DNA from: a bacterium
Lineage (GTDB): Bacteria > Atribacterota > JS1 > SB-45 > 34-128
Direction: 5' to 3'
Assembly (NCBI GenBank): GCA_018894595.1
Contig: JAHIPN010000173.1
Location: 1-13,127, forward strand
Length of the DNA: 13,127 nt
Part shown: positions 1 to 6,850 of the stretch, one piece after another
How the letters are laid out: each line of letters starts with the position of its first letter
Numbering within the stretch: position 1 is the first letter of the stretch
Translations under genes and position numbers: made by a program
Notes under the pieces: model-generated
The model's database searches: none
What the model was told of the DNA's origin: nothing
Seen by the model: the letters and a program-made list of their open reading frames with translations, nothing else

Positions 1-355
1 ATCCGAATCCAGCTATAATTATTAAAAGGGCATAATCTGAAACTTTAAAGGCGATTATTTGGTTAGCGACAATAGTACCTATACCGGTTCCGAGCAAAAT
101 ACTTAGGGTCTGACTCAAGCTCATAATCCCGGTGTTTACCAAGCTTACCAATAGAGTAGAAGCAGCGGTGCTACTCTGGACAGTTAAGGTAAGGATAATA
201 CCAGTGGATAAGGCGATTAATTTATTTTTAGACAAGGTACTAAGGATCTGTTTTAGTTTATTCCCGAAGGTACTCTTTAGGCCTTCACTGGTAATCTGCA
301 TCCCATATAAGAAGAGAGCCAGACCACCGATTAGACCCATTAAAACAAAAAACAT
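1..355 (-). CDS. Na/Pi cotransporter family protein, N-terminal part (runs off window)
   Basis: This is a partial reading frame of about 118 codons, open to the left edge of the window. It starts with the ATG at 355-353, and its ribosome binding site (AAGGGAGA on the minus strand) lies six bases upstream. The protein begins MFFVLMGLIGGLALFLYGMQ, followed by a short polar stretch (SEGLKSTFGNKLKQIL) and then TGIILTLTVQSSTAASTLLV. The GGLALFLYGM opening and the QSSTA motif are hallmarks of the PF02690 Na+/phosphate symporter repeat (NptA/YjbB type), an inner-membrane protein that moves phosphate with sodium. Only the first of the two internal repeats is visible, so whether a PhoU-like C-terminal domain follows cannot be judged. 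It is transcribed divergently from panB. Phosphate handling beside a glycerol-phosphate region is suggestive but may be chance. The family call is firm; the transported substrate is not. Confidence 0.85.
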   Translation of the reverse strand, partial: MFFVLMGLIGGLALFLYGMQITSEGLKSTFGNKLKQILSTLSKNKLIALSTGIILTLTVQSSTAASTLLVSLVNTGIMSLSQTLSILLGTGIGTIVANQIIAFKVSDYALLIIIAGFG

Positions 356-547
356 ACTATTCTCCCTTTTTGTTAAGAATTTGTCTTATTAAATTTTATG
401 ACTATTTTATATTTTATTATTTTTGCAAAGCAACTAAAAGATATTATGGTTATTTCTCAAAAAACCAAAAATATTTTCAACGGATTATATATATGGGGTG
501 TTGCAGATAATTTTATAGTAAATTATGACTTTTTGGTTATAATTATG

Positions 548-567
548 GGGCACAATGAATTGTGCCC
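548..567. repeat. Palindromic repeat, copy 1 (GGGCAC...GTGCCC)
   Basis: The arms GGGCACAAT and ATTGTGCCC pair perfectly over 9 bp around the two-base loop GA. It is related to the palindrome at 597-616, with a compensated base-pair change in the stem. It looks like a REP-type dispersed palindrome in the intergenic space between the phosphate transporter and panB. Confidence 0.8.
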
Positions 568-596
568 TCGCTATATTATTGCCTAATTTCTCCTGT

Positions 597-616
597 GGGC
601 ACGATGCATCGTGCCC
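597..616. repeat. Palindromic repeat, copy 2 (GGGCACGATG/CATCGTGCCC)
   Basis: This is a perfect 20-base palindrome, GGGCACGATGCATCGTGCCC, starting 29 bases after copy 1. The two copies share the outer GGGCAC/GTGCCC and the inner AT pairs. An A-T pair in copy 1 is replaced by G-C in copy 2, as expected if the hairpin is what is conserved. Such GGGCAC palindromes are typical intergenic REP-like elements; transcribed, it could also act as a weak bidirectional terminator. Confidence 0.8.
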
Positions 617-719
617 CTACATTACCATTTTGTTTACTTTTTAGGTTACAATCATTTTATAGTTCATTTCAGCTTTTTATATAATACCCTGAAAGAGTAA
701 ATTTGTAAATTCATTTTTT

Positions 720-784
720 GCTTTTGCTTTTGTTTCCCCATCTTCCTTTTCTCTATTTCTTTTTCTTCACGCGATACTCGATAC
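720..784. repeat. Pyrimidine-rich tract ending in ACGCGATACTCGATAC (dispersed repeat, copy 1)
   Basis: A T/C-rich tract runs into ACGCGATACTCGATAC at 769-784. The same arrangement, T/C-rich tract then ACGCGATACACGATAC, recurs at 6691-6728 in the gap before glpP. Fifteen of the 16 core bases match. The matching architecture suggests a dispersed intergenic element and not coding DNA. No function can be assigned. Confidence 0.55.
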
Positions 785-808
785 CCAATACGCGAGATGA
801 AATAGCGT

Positions 809-837
809 TTGACAATATTTGAATGGTAATGTATATT
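809..837 (+). promoter_or_regulatory. Sigma70-type promoter upstream of panB
   Basis: A consensus -35 box TTGACA (809-814) is followed after exactly 17 bases by TATATT (832-837), a five-of-six match to TATAAT. This is the best promoter-like match I found in the window. A start near 844 would give panB a leader of about 215 bases. The leader contains no hairpin or riboswitch motif that I recognise. Confidence 0.6.
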
Positions 838-1058
838 TAAAATGGTTATAATCCTTTTTCCTAAAGGAGCCGTCGTATTTATGTTACCGCCAACCCCAGA
901 ATCCAATACTCAAATGCTTTTACCATACTGCTTTTCAAGAAAAAGAACCAAAAGATACATTTTAAAAATTTCTAAAATATAGAGATCGCAAAATAGGATA
1001 ACTGCCCATTTTTGTTTGTAATTATAAAAAAATAAAAATAGAAAGGAAGGATTAAAGA

Positions 1059-1913
1059 ATGGCTAAAAAGAAGACCCGTTTAGATTTCATAAAAATGAAA
1101 AAGGAAGGAGAACAAGTAGCCTGGGTAACTGCTTATGATTTCCCTACTGCATCTTTTGTTGAGCAAGCCGGTATGGATATGATCTTGGTCGGTGACTCTT
1201 TAGGGATGGTGGTATTAGGTTATCAAGGTACAGTCCCGGTTACCATGGCGGATTGCATCTCTCATTGCCAGGCAGTTCGACGAGGAGCACCGAATACTTT
1301 TTGTATAGGAGATATGCCTTTTCTCTCCTATCAGATTTCCGATCAGGAAGCAATCAGAAATGCGGGACGTTTTCTTAAAGAGGCTGATATGGATGCAGTA
1401 AAATTAGAAGGAGGGAAGAGAGTATGCACTAAAATAAAGGCTATAGCTGATGCCGGAATATTAGTTATGGGCCATATTGGTCTAACCCCTCAGAGCTCAG
1501 GCCAGTTAGGTGGGTTTAAGGCCCAGGGTAGAGATGCTGCCAGTGCCCGAGAATTGATTAAAGATGCCTTAGCCATCCAGGAGGCTGGTGGTTATGCCCT
1601 TCTCTTAGAAGCTGTCCCTCCGGAGTTAACCGCATTTATTACTAAAAAGCTAACTATACCCGTATATTCTATTGGAGCAGGGGGACCCTGTGATGGTCAG
1701 TTATTAATATGTGGCGATATGCTGGGACTATTCCAAGCCTTTACTCCTAAATTTGTTAAGAAATATGCTAATGTTGCTGAGATAGAGACCAATGCTTTTA
1801 AAGAATATATCAAGGATGTAAAGACCGGCGCCTTCCCTACCGATGACCATGCTTATCACATTAAGAAAGGCAAGGAAGAAGAGTTTTATGAGATGTTGAA
1901 AGAGTTTGAATAG
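1059..1913 (+). CDS. panB: 3-methyl-2-oxobutanoate hydroxymethyltransferase (ketopantoate hydroxymethyltransferase)
   Basis: PanB transfers a hydroxymethyl group from 5,10-methylenetetrahydrofolate to 2-oxoisovalerate, giving ketopantoate. This is the first committed step of pantothenate and coenzyme A synthesis in the cytoplasm. At 284 residues it is slightly longer than the usual 260-280. The metal ligands of the family are visible: Asp46 in VGDSLG, Asp85 in IGDMPF and Glu117 in VKLEGG, with Lys115 beside it. The catalytic Glu184 sits in LLEAVP, and the GHIGLTPQ signature and the IGAGGPCDGQ loop are intact. The start has an AAGGAAGG site (1043-1050) eight bases upstream. No panC, panD or panE is seen, so the rest of the pathway lies elsewhere or is lacking. 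It is followed 66 bases later by an unrelated-looking unknown gene and may share a transcript with it. Confidence 0.96.
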   Translation: MAKKKTRLDFIKMKKEGEQVAWVTAYDFPTASFVEQAGMDMILVGDSLGMVVLGYQGTVPVTMADCISHCQAVRRGAPNTFCIGDMPFLSYQISDQEAIRNAGRFLKEADMDAVKLEGGKRVCTKIKAIADAGILVMGHIGLTPQSSGQLGGFKAQGRDAASARELIKDALAIQEAGGYALLLEAVPPELTAFITKKLTIPVYSIGAGGPCDGQLLICGDMLGLFQAFTPKFVKKYANVAEIETNAFKEYIKDVKTGAFPTDDHAYHIKKGKEEEFYEMLKEFE

Positions 1914-1979
1914 CAATTTTAGCAGCAATAACAAAAGTATAAAAGTATATAAAGTTATATTATGAGGGAGGGAATCCTT

Positions 1980-3221
1980 GTGAAAGAAGAATTAATAATT
2001 GATTCTAAGGTATTAAATGAGGTTAATAAATTTTTAACCAAAAAGAGCAACCCGGTAATTGACGAAATAATTAAAATTGTTGAGAAATATGGTTGTCCGA
2101 AAAAGATTAATGATCTTGCTCAAAAAAATGGAAAAATTGGAATACTTATGGAAAAATTAAAACATAAAAAACCGGAATATGTAGACCAACTCAATTGGTT
2201 AATAGAACAAAGAGATGAAAAAAAATTCATAAGTATGGATGAATACAAAAATAAGATTAATGCCCCCAAAGACATGATTGACGAAAGCTACAAAGTTACA
2301 CTGGAAATATCTTCACTACATTATTTCCCCTGGCTAATTTCCCAGGCAAAACAGTCGATTGAAAGAGGAGAACTGATGCCAGGCAGGTTTATAAGGGTTA
2401 GGTTTATGAAAGAACAAGAGGAGGACGGAGATCTATTAGCTACTATTTCAGCGATGAAAATATTAGGCTCGACATGGGTTGAAAGCCTGGACACAAAAGG
2501 AACAGATGGTTCAAATATACATTTAGGCGGCGCCGAGACAATTACCGGATATTTTGGAGGAATTGGACAACCGAATGATTATGTTTATAAGTGGATTGAT
2601 GAGTATCTTTACTATTATACCAATTATGGTGTAAAGGAGGTACTAAATATAAATGGAGGAACAATTTTAGCAAGCTATTTCCTCTACAAACTTGGAATCG
2701 ATATTGAGTTTAAGATTTCAGTATTTATGGGAAATGATAATCCTCTTAATGTTTTGTGGACATTAATGACTGCAAAGTTATTTTCCCGAGAAGATGGGAC
2801 AACACCACTTGTAGGGTTTAACCTCTCAAATTCAGTCAATAATGAAACAATTTCTTTTACAGGAGATATAAGAAAAGCTTTAGGATTTGAGGATATGGTT
2901 AGAATAGAACACCATATAGTCGAAACTTCTAAAGGTATAGTAAAACAACCATACGATAGACTGGCAGAGCTAATTGAAATCGCTAAAAAAGTAAAAAATA
3001 TTTCCGCCAAGCATGAAGGGGGAATTCCTGAAGTTGAGGAGAAGAGAGAACATCCATCTGATATTCTGGAATATTTTATGCCAAGAAATGAGGTTATAAA
3101 AAGCAATTTAATGTCATGTTTAGAGCGAAACTATCTGGACAAGCACGATGCAGTTCAGAGGACTGCTAAAGAGCTTTTAAGAAATGGTATTCCGGTAATA
3201 GCTGCCCCAAAACTTCATTAA
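1980..3221 (+). CDS. Conserved-looking protein of unknown function, possible TIM-barrel enzyme
   Basis: I do not recognise this 413-residue soluble protein. I place the start at GTG 1980, not at the in-frame ATG 1962: the sequence GAGGGAGG (1964-1971) is a near-perfect ribosome binding site about eight bases before the GTG, whereas nothing suitable precedes the ATG. The first ~110 residues are charged and helical-looking. The rest has alternating strand/helix character with conserved-looking glycine-rich turns: TKGTDGSNIHLGGAETITGY, EVLNINGGTILASYFLYKLG, FNLSNSVNNETI and EHHIVETSKG. That pattern would fit a barrel-type enzyme, loosely reminiscent of cobalamin-dependent mutases, but this is an impression and not a match. 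There is no signal peptide, membrane segment or cysteine cluster. It follows panB in the same direction and ends 307 bases before the G3P block. Confidence 0.85.
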   Translation: MKEELIIDSKVLNEVNKFLTKKSNPVIDEIIKIVEKYGCPKKINDLAQKNGKIGILMEKLKHKKPEYVDQLNWLIEQRDEKKFISMDEYKNKINAPKDMIDESYKVTLEISSLHYFPWLISQAKQSIERGELMPGRFIRVRFMKEQEEDGDLLATISAMKILGSTWVESLDTKGTDGSNIHLGGAETITGYFGGIGQPNDYVYKWIDEYLYYYTNYGVKEVLNINGGTILASYFLYKLGIDIEFKISVFMGNDNPLNVLWTLMTAKLFSREDGTTPLVGFNLSNSVNNETISFTGDIRKALGFEDMVRIEHHIVETSKGIVKQPYDRLAELIEIAKKVKNISAKHEGGIPEVEEKREHPSDILEYFMPRNEVIKSNLMSCLERNYLDKHDAVQRTAKELLRNGIPVIAAPKLH

Positions 3222-3228
3222 AGACTAA

Positions 3229-3256
3229 ACAAAGAAATGGGGACAAAGAAATGGGG
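3229..3256 (+). repeat. Tandem duplication of a 14-base unit
   Basis: ACAAAGAAATGGGG occurs twice in perfect head-to-tail copies (3229-3242 and 3243-3256), starting eight bases after the stop codon of the preceding gene. The second copy leads directly into ACGGTTCTATTTTTT, the left arm of the hairpin described next. Confidence 0.9.
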
Positions 3257-3313
3257 ACGGTTCTATTTTTTATTACAGAATTAAATTGATTTCTGAAAAA
3301 TAGACTGTTCCCT
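3253..3313. repeat. Imperfect long hairpin, REP-like element / possible terminator
   Basis: The left side carries GGGGACGGTTCTATTTTT (3253-3270) and the right side AAAAATAGACTGTTCCC (3296-3312). Nine inner base pairs (TCTATTTTT/AAAAATAGA), an apical CAGAA/TTCTG stem with a 10-base loop and an outer GGGA/TCCC clamp can form. The GGGGACGGTTCTATTTTT arm resembles widespread REP-like intergenic elements, which are often linked to TnpA-REP (RAYT) transposases. No transposase is present here. A short T-rich run follows, so it may also terminate the panB-side transcript. Confidence 0.6.
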
Positions 3314-3354
3314 CTTTTCTAAAGAATTGATCCAGACAAGATGTAAACAAACAT

Positions 3355-3382
3355 TGTAAATTATAATTCTGTATGATATTAT
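3355..3382 (+). promoter_or_regulatory. Candidate promoter of the G3P dehydrogenase operon
   Basis: TTGTAA (3355-3360) and TATTAT (3377-3382) are separated by 16 bases in a very AT-rich stretch. A start just downstream would give a leader of about 140 bases before the dehydrogenase gene, and that leader contains the overlapping hairpins at 3433-3474. The surrounding AT-richness makes chance matches easy. Confidence 0.35.
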
Positions 3383-3432
3383 ATAAAAAATTGAATATAC
3401 AAATGGTAGAGATTTTAGAGAAAGCCATTTTA

Positions 3433-3474
3433 TTAACCAGGGGGTTAATCCCCTTTATCTGATTTTGGTCAGAT
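3433..3474 (+). promoter_or_regulatory. Overlapping hairpins in the dehydrogenase leader (candidate attenuator)
   Basis: Hairpin A pairs TTAACC (3433-3438) with GGTTAA (3443-3448). Hairpin B pairs GGGG (3440-3443) with CCCC (3450-3453), plus one G-T pair, around TTAA. A and B share bases and cannot form together. Hairpin C pairs ATCTGA (3457-3462) with TCAGAT (3469-3474). A switch of this kind ahead of a G3P catabolic gene, with a GlpP gene a few kilobases away, suggests an RNA control element. The stems are short and no clean terminator U-tract follows, so this is tentative. Confidence 0.3.
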
Positions 3475-3528
3475 ATGTCGGTTGGTGAAATGGTTTTTTT
3501 ATTTATTATGCAACCAAGGAGAATGTTA

Positions 3529-5037
3529 ATGAAAGCAGATGTGGTAATTATAGGTGGCGGAGTAATTGGTACAGCCATTGCCCGAGAGCTATCCAGATAT
3601 AGTCTGAAAATAATTCTTATAGAAAAAGAAGATGATGTGGCTATGGGGACCAGCAAGGGCAATTCCGGGATTATCCATGCCGGCTATAATGCTGATTTTA
3701 GAACCCTAAAAGGACAATTAAATATAAAAAGCAATCCCAGGTTTGATAAATTATGCCAGGACTTGAAAGTGCGTTTTAAGAGAATAGGATCATTAGTTGT
3801 AGGCTTTACCCAGGAAGATTTTAATAAATTGAAAGAATTAAAAGAAAATGGAGAGAAGAATGGGATTAAAAATTTAGAAATAATTAGAGGTCCTAAATTA
3901 TTTGAATTAGAACCCAATTTAAATCCCCAGGCCAAGTATGCCCTTTATGCCCCTTCTGCCGGGATTATTTCCCCTTATAAGTTTACCATCGCCCTGGCTG
4001 ATAATGCAGTGATAAACGGGGTTAAAGTATTACTGGAGACAGAAGCAAAAGATATCAGAATTGAGGAAAAGCAAGTTTACGGTGTAGTTACTGACCGGGG
4101 CTTGATCGAAACAAGGGTGATAATAAATGCTGCCGGATTGTATGCTGACGAAATAGCCAAAACTGCCGGAGATAGTTTTAAAATAAGTCCTTTGAAAGGC
4201 GAATATCAGCTCTTTGATAAACAGTGGGGGAATCTGGTGAATCATATTCTTTTCCCCATTCCCACTAAATTATCCAAAGGAATTTTAGTGGCTCCCACGG
4301 TTCATGGCAATCTCTTAGTAGGGCCTAACTCTTGCCGGGTAAAAGAAAAGGATGACCTGTCTACTACCAGGGCCGGGACACAGGAAGTATATGAGGGAGC
4401 CAGAAAATTAATTCCTCATCTTCCCCATCAAGACCTGATAAACTCTTTTGCCGGTTTAAGAGCCGATATTGAAGGAAGAGATGATTTTACCATTGAAGCT
4501 TCAAAAAAGATTAGAGGATTTATCAATGTAGCAGGTATTGAATCACCGGGCTTAAGTTCCGCACCGGCTATTGCCGAGATGGTCAGTGGTATTCTAAAAG
4601 AAGTGGTTAAAGAAATTTCTCCCCAATTAGAATTAAATTACAAGGATGATTTTATAGAAGCCCTGCCTGAGCAGCCGAAATTTGCAGATTATTTAGACAA
4701 GACAGGCGAATGGCAGGAGATAGTAGAAAAAGATGCTGATTACGGAGAGATTATCTGCCGATGTGAAAAGGTAAGCAAAGGAGAGATGCTCAGAGCTATC
4801 CATCAACCGCTACCGGCCAGAAGTCTGGATGCCATCAAAAGAAGGATAAGGGCAGGGATGGGACGATGCCAGGGAGGTTTTTGCAGTCCCAGAGTTTTAA
4901 AAATTCTATCGGAAGAATTAAAAATTTCTCCTTTGAGTATAACTAAAAAAGGAAAAGGTTCAGAAATTTTGAAGACCAAGACCAAAGATATGATCAAAGA
5001 AACGGGAGTTAAGTTTAAAGATGAAGTTAGAGTATGA
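3529..5037 (+). CDS. FAD-dependent glycerol-3-phosphate dehydrogenase-like oxidoreductase (GlpA/LhgO type) with BFD-like [2Fe-2S] domain
   Basis: This protein probably oxidises G3P to dihydroxyacetone phosphate, passing electrons from FAD onward. I start it at ATG 3529 because AAGGAG (3516-3521) lies seven bases upstream; this gives 502 residues, and the ATG at 3523 is also possible. An FAD-binding Rossmann fold opens the protein (GGGVIG at 9-14, ribose-binding Glu32). TSKGNSGIIHAGYNA follows, a DAO-superfamily motif typical of GlpA and L-2-hydroxyglutarate dehydrogenase relatives. FAGLRADIEGRDDFTI is a further family signature. The C-terminus is a BFD-like domain with Cys410, Cys412, Cys447 and Cys452 (CRC...CQGGFC), expected to hold a [2Fe-2S] cluster. 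Its 3' end overlaps the next gene by 17 bases, indicating translational coupling. The G3P substrate is inferred from neighbouring GlpP and UgpBAE; another 2-hydroxyacid is the main alternative. Confidence 0.88.
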   Translation: MKADVVIIGGGVIGTAIARELSRYSLKIILIEKEDDVAMGTSKGNSGIIHAGYNADFRTLKGQLNIKSNPRFDKLCQDLKVRFKRIGSLVVGFTQEDFNKLKELKENGEKNGIKNLEIIRGPKLFELEPNLNPQAKYALYAPSAGIISPYKFTIALADNAVINGVKVLLETEAKDIRIEEKQVYGVVTDRGLIETRVIINAAGLYADEIAKTAGDSFKISPLKGEYQLFDKQWGNLVNHILFPIPTKLSKGILVAPTVHGNLLVGPNSCRVKEKDDLSTTRAGTQEVYEGARKLIPHLPHQDLINSFAGLRADIEGRDDFTIEASKKIRGFINVAGIESPGLSSAPAIAEMVSGILKEVVKEISPQLELNYKDDFIEALPEQPKFADYLDKTGEWQEIVEKDADYGEIICRCEKVSKGEMLRAIHQPLPARSLDAIKRRIRAGMGRCQGGFCSPRVLKILSEELKISPLSITKKGKGSEILKTKTKDMIKETGVKFKDEVRV

Positions 5038-6286
5038 TTTAGTAATTATCGGAGGGGGTCCGGCTGGTCTGGCTGTTGCCCTGGAAGCCAAAAGAAACGC
5101 GGTGAAAGATATTTTACTTTTAGAGAGAGACAAATATCTGGGAGGAATCCTTCCCCAATGTATCCACAATGGATTTGGTTTACAGTATTTTAAGGAAGAA
5201 CTGACCGGACCGGAATATGCAGAAAGATTTATTGCTAAACTTAATGACAATCAGATTAATGTAAAGACAGAAACGATGGTTATAAAGATAACCCCCGATA
5301 AACGGATTATAGCCATAAACAGAGATGATGGTTTATTGCATATTCAGGCTAAAGCGGTTGTTCTGGCTATGGGGTGCCGGGAAAGAACCCGAGAAGCGAT
5401 TGCTATCCCCGGGAGCAGACCTGCCGGAATATTTACCGCCGGCACTGCCCAGAGATATATTAATATTGAAGGATATATGCCGGGCCGTGAGGTAGTCGTT
5501 CTGGGTTCGGGGGACATCGGGATGATTATGGCTCGCAGGATGACTTTAGAAGGAGCAAGGGTTAAAGCAGTTCTGGAAATTATGCCATTTTCTACTGGAC
5601 TGATCAGAAACAAAGTTCAGTGTCTGGATGATTTCAATATTCCTTTAAAATTCAATCATACTATTACCCTGATTAAGGGGGAAAAGCGGGTAGAAAGAGT
5701 GACCGTCGCTCAGGTGGATAAAAATTTACAGGCAATTCCCGGAAGCGAGGAAGAGATAAGCTGTGATACCATCCTATTATCTGTTGGCTTAATCCCGGAA
5801 AATGAACTAACCGGAGAAGCAGGGATTAAATTAGACCCGGTAACCAGAGGCCCCATAGTAAATGAAAACCGAGAGACAGAGATTGAGGGAATTTTTGCCT
5901 GTGGAAATGTCCTGCATGTCCACGATTTAGCCGATTTTGTTACTGAAGAGGGAGAAATTGTGGGTAGAGCTGTAGGCGAATACCTCAAAAGGAATAGAAA
6001 GTTTCGTTCCCAATCTATAAAAATAGTCCCCGGTGATAATATTGCTTATGTAGTTCCTCAACATATAGATTTTATTGTTCCGGGAAGGAAGAAAATAAAA
6101 ATATTTATGCGGGTAAAAAAGCCGGCAGAGAAGGTCAGGATTAATTTATTAGATGATAAAGGCAGAGCATTGGGTTCTTACAAGAAGAGGATTGTAACCC
6201 CGGGGGAGATGGTGAGCATCTATTTGCCGGAAGTTTTATTGGATGATGAATTAAAAAATATAACCATCTCTATTAAAAGGGATTAG
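5021..6286 (+). CDS. NAD(P)/FAD-dependent oxidoreductase, partner of the G3P dehydrogenase
   Basis: This 421-residue flavoprotein has two nucleotide-binding folds. The first binds FAD (GGGPAG at 11-16, Glu35 ending strand two); the second has GSGDIG at 162-167 and probably binds NAD(P). Between them, LGGILPQCIHNGFG (around 40-53, with Cys47) and AMGCRERTR are shared with the HcnB/GlpB-like pyridine nucleotide-disulphide oxidoreductase group. FACGNVLHVHDLADFVTEEG is the closing FAD motif. Residues from about 325 onward look like a small beta-rich domain. The gene starts inside the 3' end of the dehydrogenase gene, with GGGAG (5004-5008) ahead of it, and is followed after 12 bases by the DUF1667 gene. 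In related clusters these three genes travel together, so it most likely accepts electrons from the dehydrogenase and passes them to NAD(P) or the DUF1667 protein. The exact redox partner is inferred. Confidence 0.88.
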   Translation: MKLEYDLVIIGGGPAGLAVALEAKRNAVKDILLLERDKYLGGILPQCIHNGFGLQYFKEELTGPEYAERFIAKLNDNQINVKTETMVIKITPDKRIIAINRDDGLLHIQAKAVVLAMGCRERTREAIAIPGSRPAGIFTAGTAQRYINIEGYMPGREVVVLGSGDIGMIMARRMTLEGARVKAVLEIMPFSTGLIRNKVQCLDDFNIPLKFNHTITLIKGEKRVERVTVAQVDKNLQAIPGSEEEISCDTILLSVGLIPENELTGEAGIKLDPVTRGPIVNENRETEIEGIFACGNVLHVHDLADFVTEEGEIVGRAVGEYLKRNRKFRSQSIKIVPGDNIAYVVPQHIDFIVPGRKKIKIFMRVKKPAEKVRINLLDDKGRALGSYKKRIVTPGEMVSIYLPEVLLDDELKNITISIKRD

Positions 6287-6298
6287 GGAGTAAAGAGG

Positions 6299-6682
6299 AT
6301 GGAACAAAATAAGATAATATGTGTAAGCTGTCCCATAGGTTGTAGGATGACCATCCAGAGTAAAGATGGAAAGACTACCTCTATTATAGGGAATGACTGT
6401 CCTAAAGGGATTAAATATGCCGAAGGAGAATTTATTAATCCACTAAGAATTTTACCCACCACAGTAAAAGTGATTGGCGGTGAATTACCTTTAGTGTCGG
6501 TAAAGACGGAAAAAGCAATTCCTAAAAGATTATTATTAAAAGCTATGACGGAAATTGCTGAAATCGAAGTTAATGCCCCGGTTAAGATAGGTCAGGTAAT
6601 AAAAGATGATTTGATGGGAACAGGCGTAAGCCTGGTTGCCACCCGTAATATTAAGAGAGCTGATTCTAACCTGCGTTCCTAA
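6299..6682 (+). CDS. DUF1667 domain-containing protein
   Basis: This small 127-residue protein has the DUF1667 layout. The N-terminal cysteines Cys8, Cys11 and Cys15 (CVSCPIGC) and Cys34 (NDCPKG) suggest an iron-sulphur or metal site. A C-terminal half follows, rich in strands, containing INPLRILPTTVKV and VKTEKAIPKRLL. The family has no firm biochemical role that I know of, but it is regularly found directly after a GlpA-like dehydrogenase and an FAD/NAD oxidoreductase, as here. It may therefore be the electron-transfer or assembly subunit of that complex. The ribosome binding site GGAG (6287-6290) lies immediately after the stop codon of the preceding gene, so translation is probably coupled. 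There is no signal peptide or membrane segment. The family call is firm; the role is inferred. Confidence 0.9.
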   Translation: MEQNKIICVSCPIGCRMTIQSKDGKTTSIIGNDCPKGIKYAEGEFINPLRILPTTVKVIGGELPLVSVKTEKAIPKRLLLKAMTEIAEIEVNAPVKIGQVIKDDLMGTGVSLVATRNIKRADSNLRS

Positions 6683-6690
6683 TGTAAACT

Positions 6691-6728
6691 TTTATTTTTT
6701 TTCTCTTTCTTAACGCGATACACGATAC
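6691..6728. repeat. Pyrimidine-rich tract ending in ACGCGATACACGATAC (dispersed repeat, copy 2)
   Basis: The core ACGCGATACACGATAC (6713-6728) matches the element at 769-784 at 15 of 16 bases and is likewise preceded by a T/C-rich run. It sits eight bases after the DUF1667 stop codon, in the 168-base gap before glpP. Confidence 0.55.
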
Positions 6729-6751
6729 TAGTTTTGCATTCCTATAAAATT

Positions 6752-6780
6752 TTGAAGTAACCGATTATATGTGTTATTAT
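6752..6780 (+). promoter_or_regulatory. Candidate promoter of glpP
   Basis: TTGAAG (6752-6757) and TATTAT (6775-6780) are spaced by 17 bases, and the glpP start codon lies 70 bases further on. The region is AT-rich, so the match is only suggestive. It would give the regulator its own transcript, independent of the dehydrogenase operon. Confidence 0.35.
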
Positions 6781-6850
6781 TTTTATAGCGATTTTAAAAT
6801 CAATATTTTGTACTTATATAAAATCATAACTTTAGGGGAAAAAACTATAG

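Noticed and set aside
132..392. Plus-strand frame of 86 codons at the left end
   Set aside because: It lies antisense to the Na/Pi symporter fragment, whose protein motifs are clear; the plus-strand product has no recognisable features.
664..906. Minus-strand frame of 80 codons in the gap before panB
   Set aside because: Low-complexity lysine/glutamine-rich product derived from the pyrimidine tract and the dispersed repeat; it also covers the panB promoter.
2684..3106. Minus-strand frame of 140 codons
   Set aside because: Shadow of the unknown 413-residue gene on the plus strand; serine/isoleucine-rich with no domain.
3475..3528. Upstream extension of the dehydrogenase start to 3475
   Set aside because: The extra 18 residues precede the family start, and the strong AAGGAG site at 3516-3521 fits ATG 3529.
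3273..3662. Minus-strand frame of 129 codons across the dehydrogenase start
   Set aside because: It overlaps the leader and the FAD-binding region of a firmly identified gene and has no domain or ribosome binding site.
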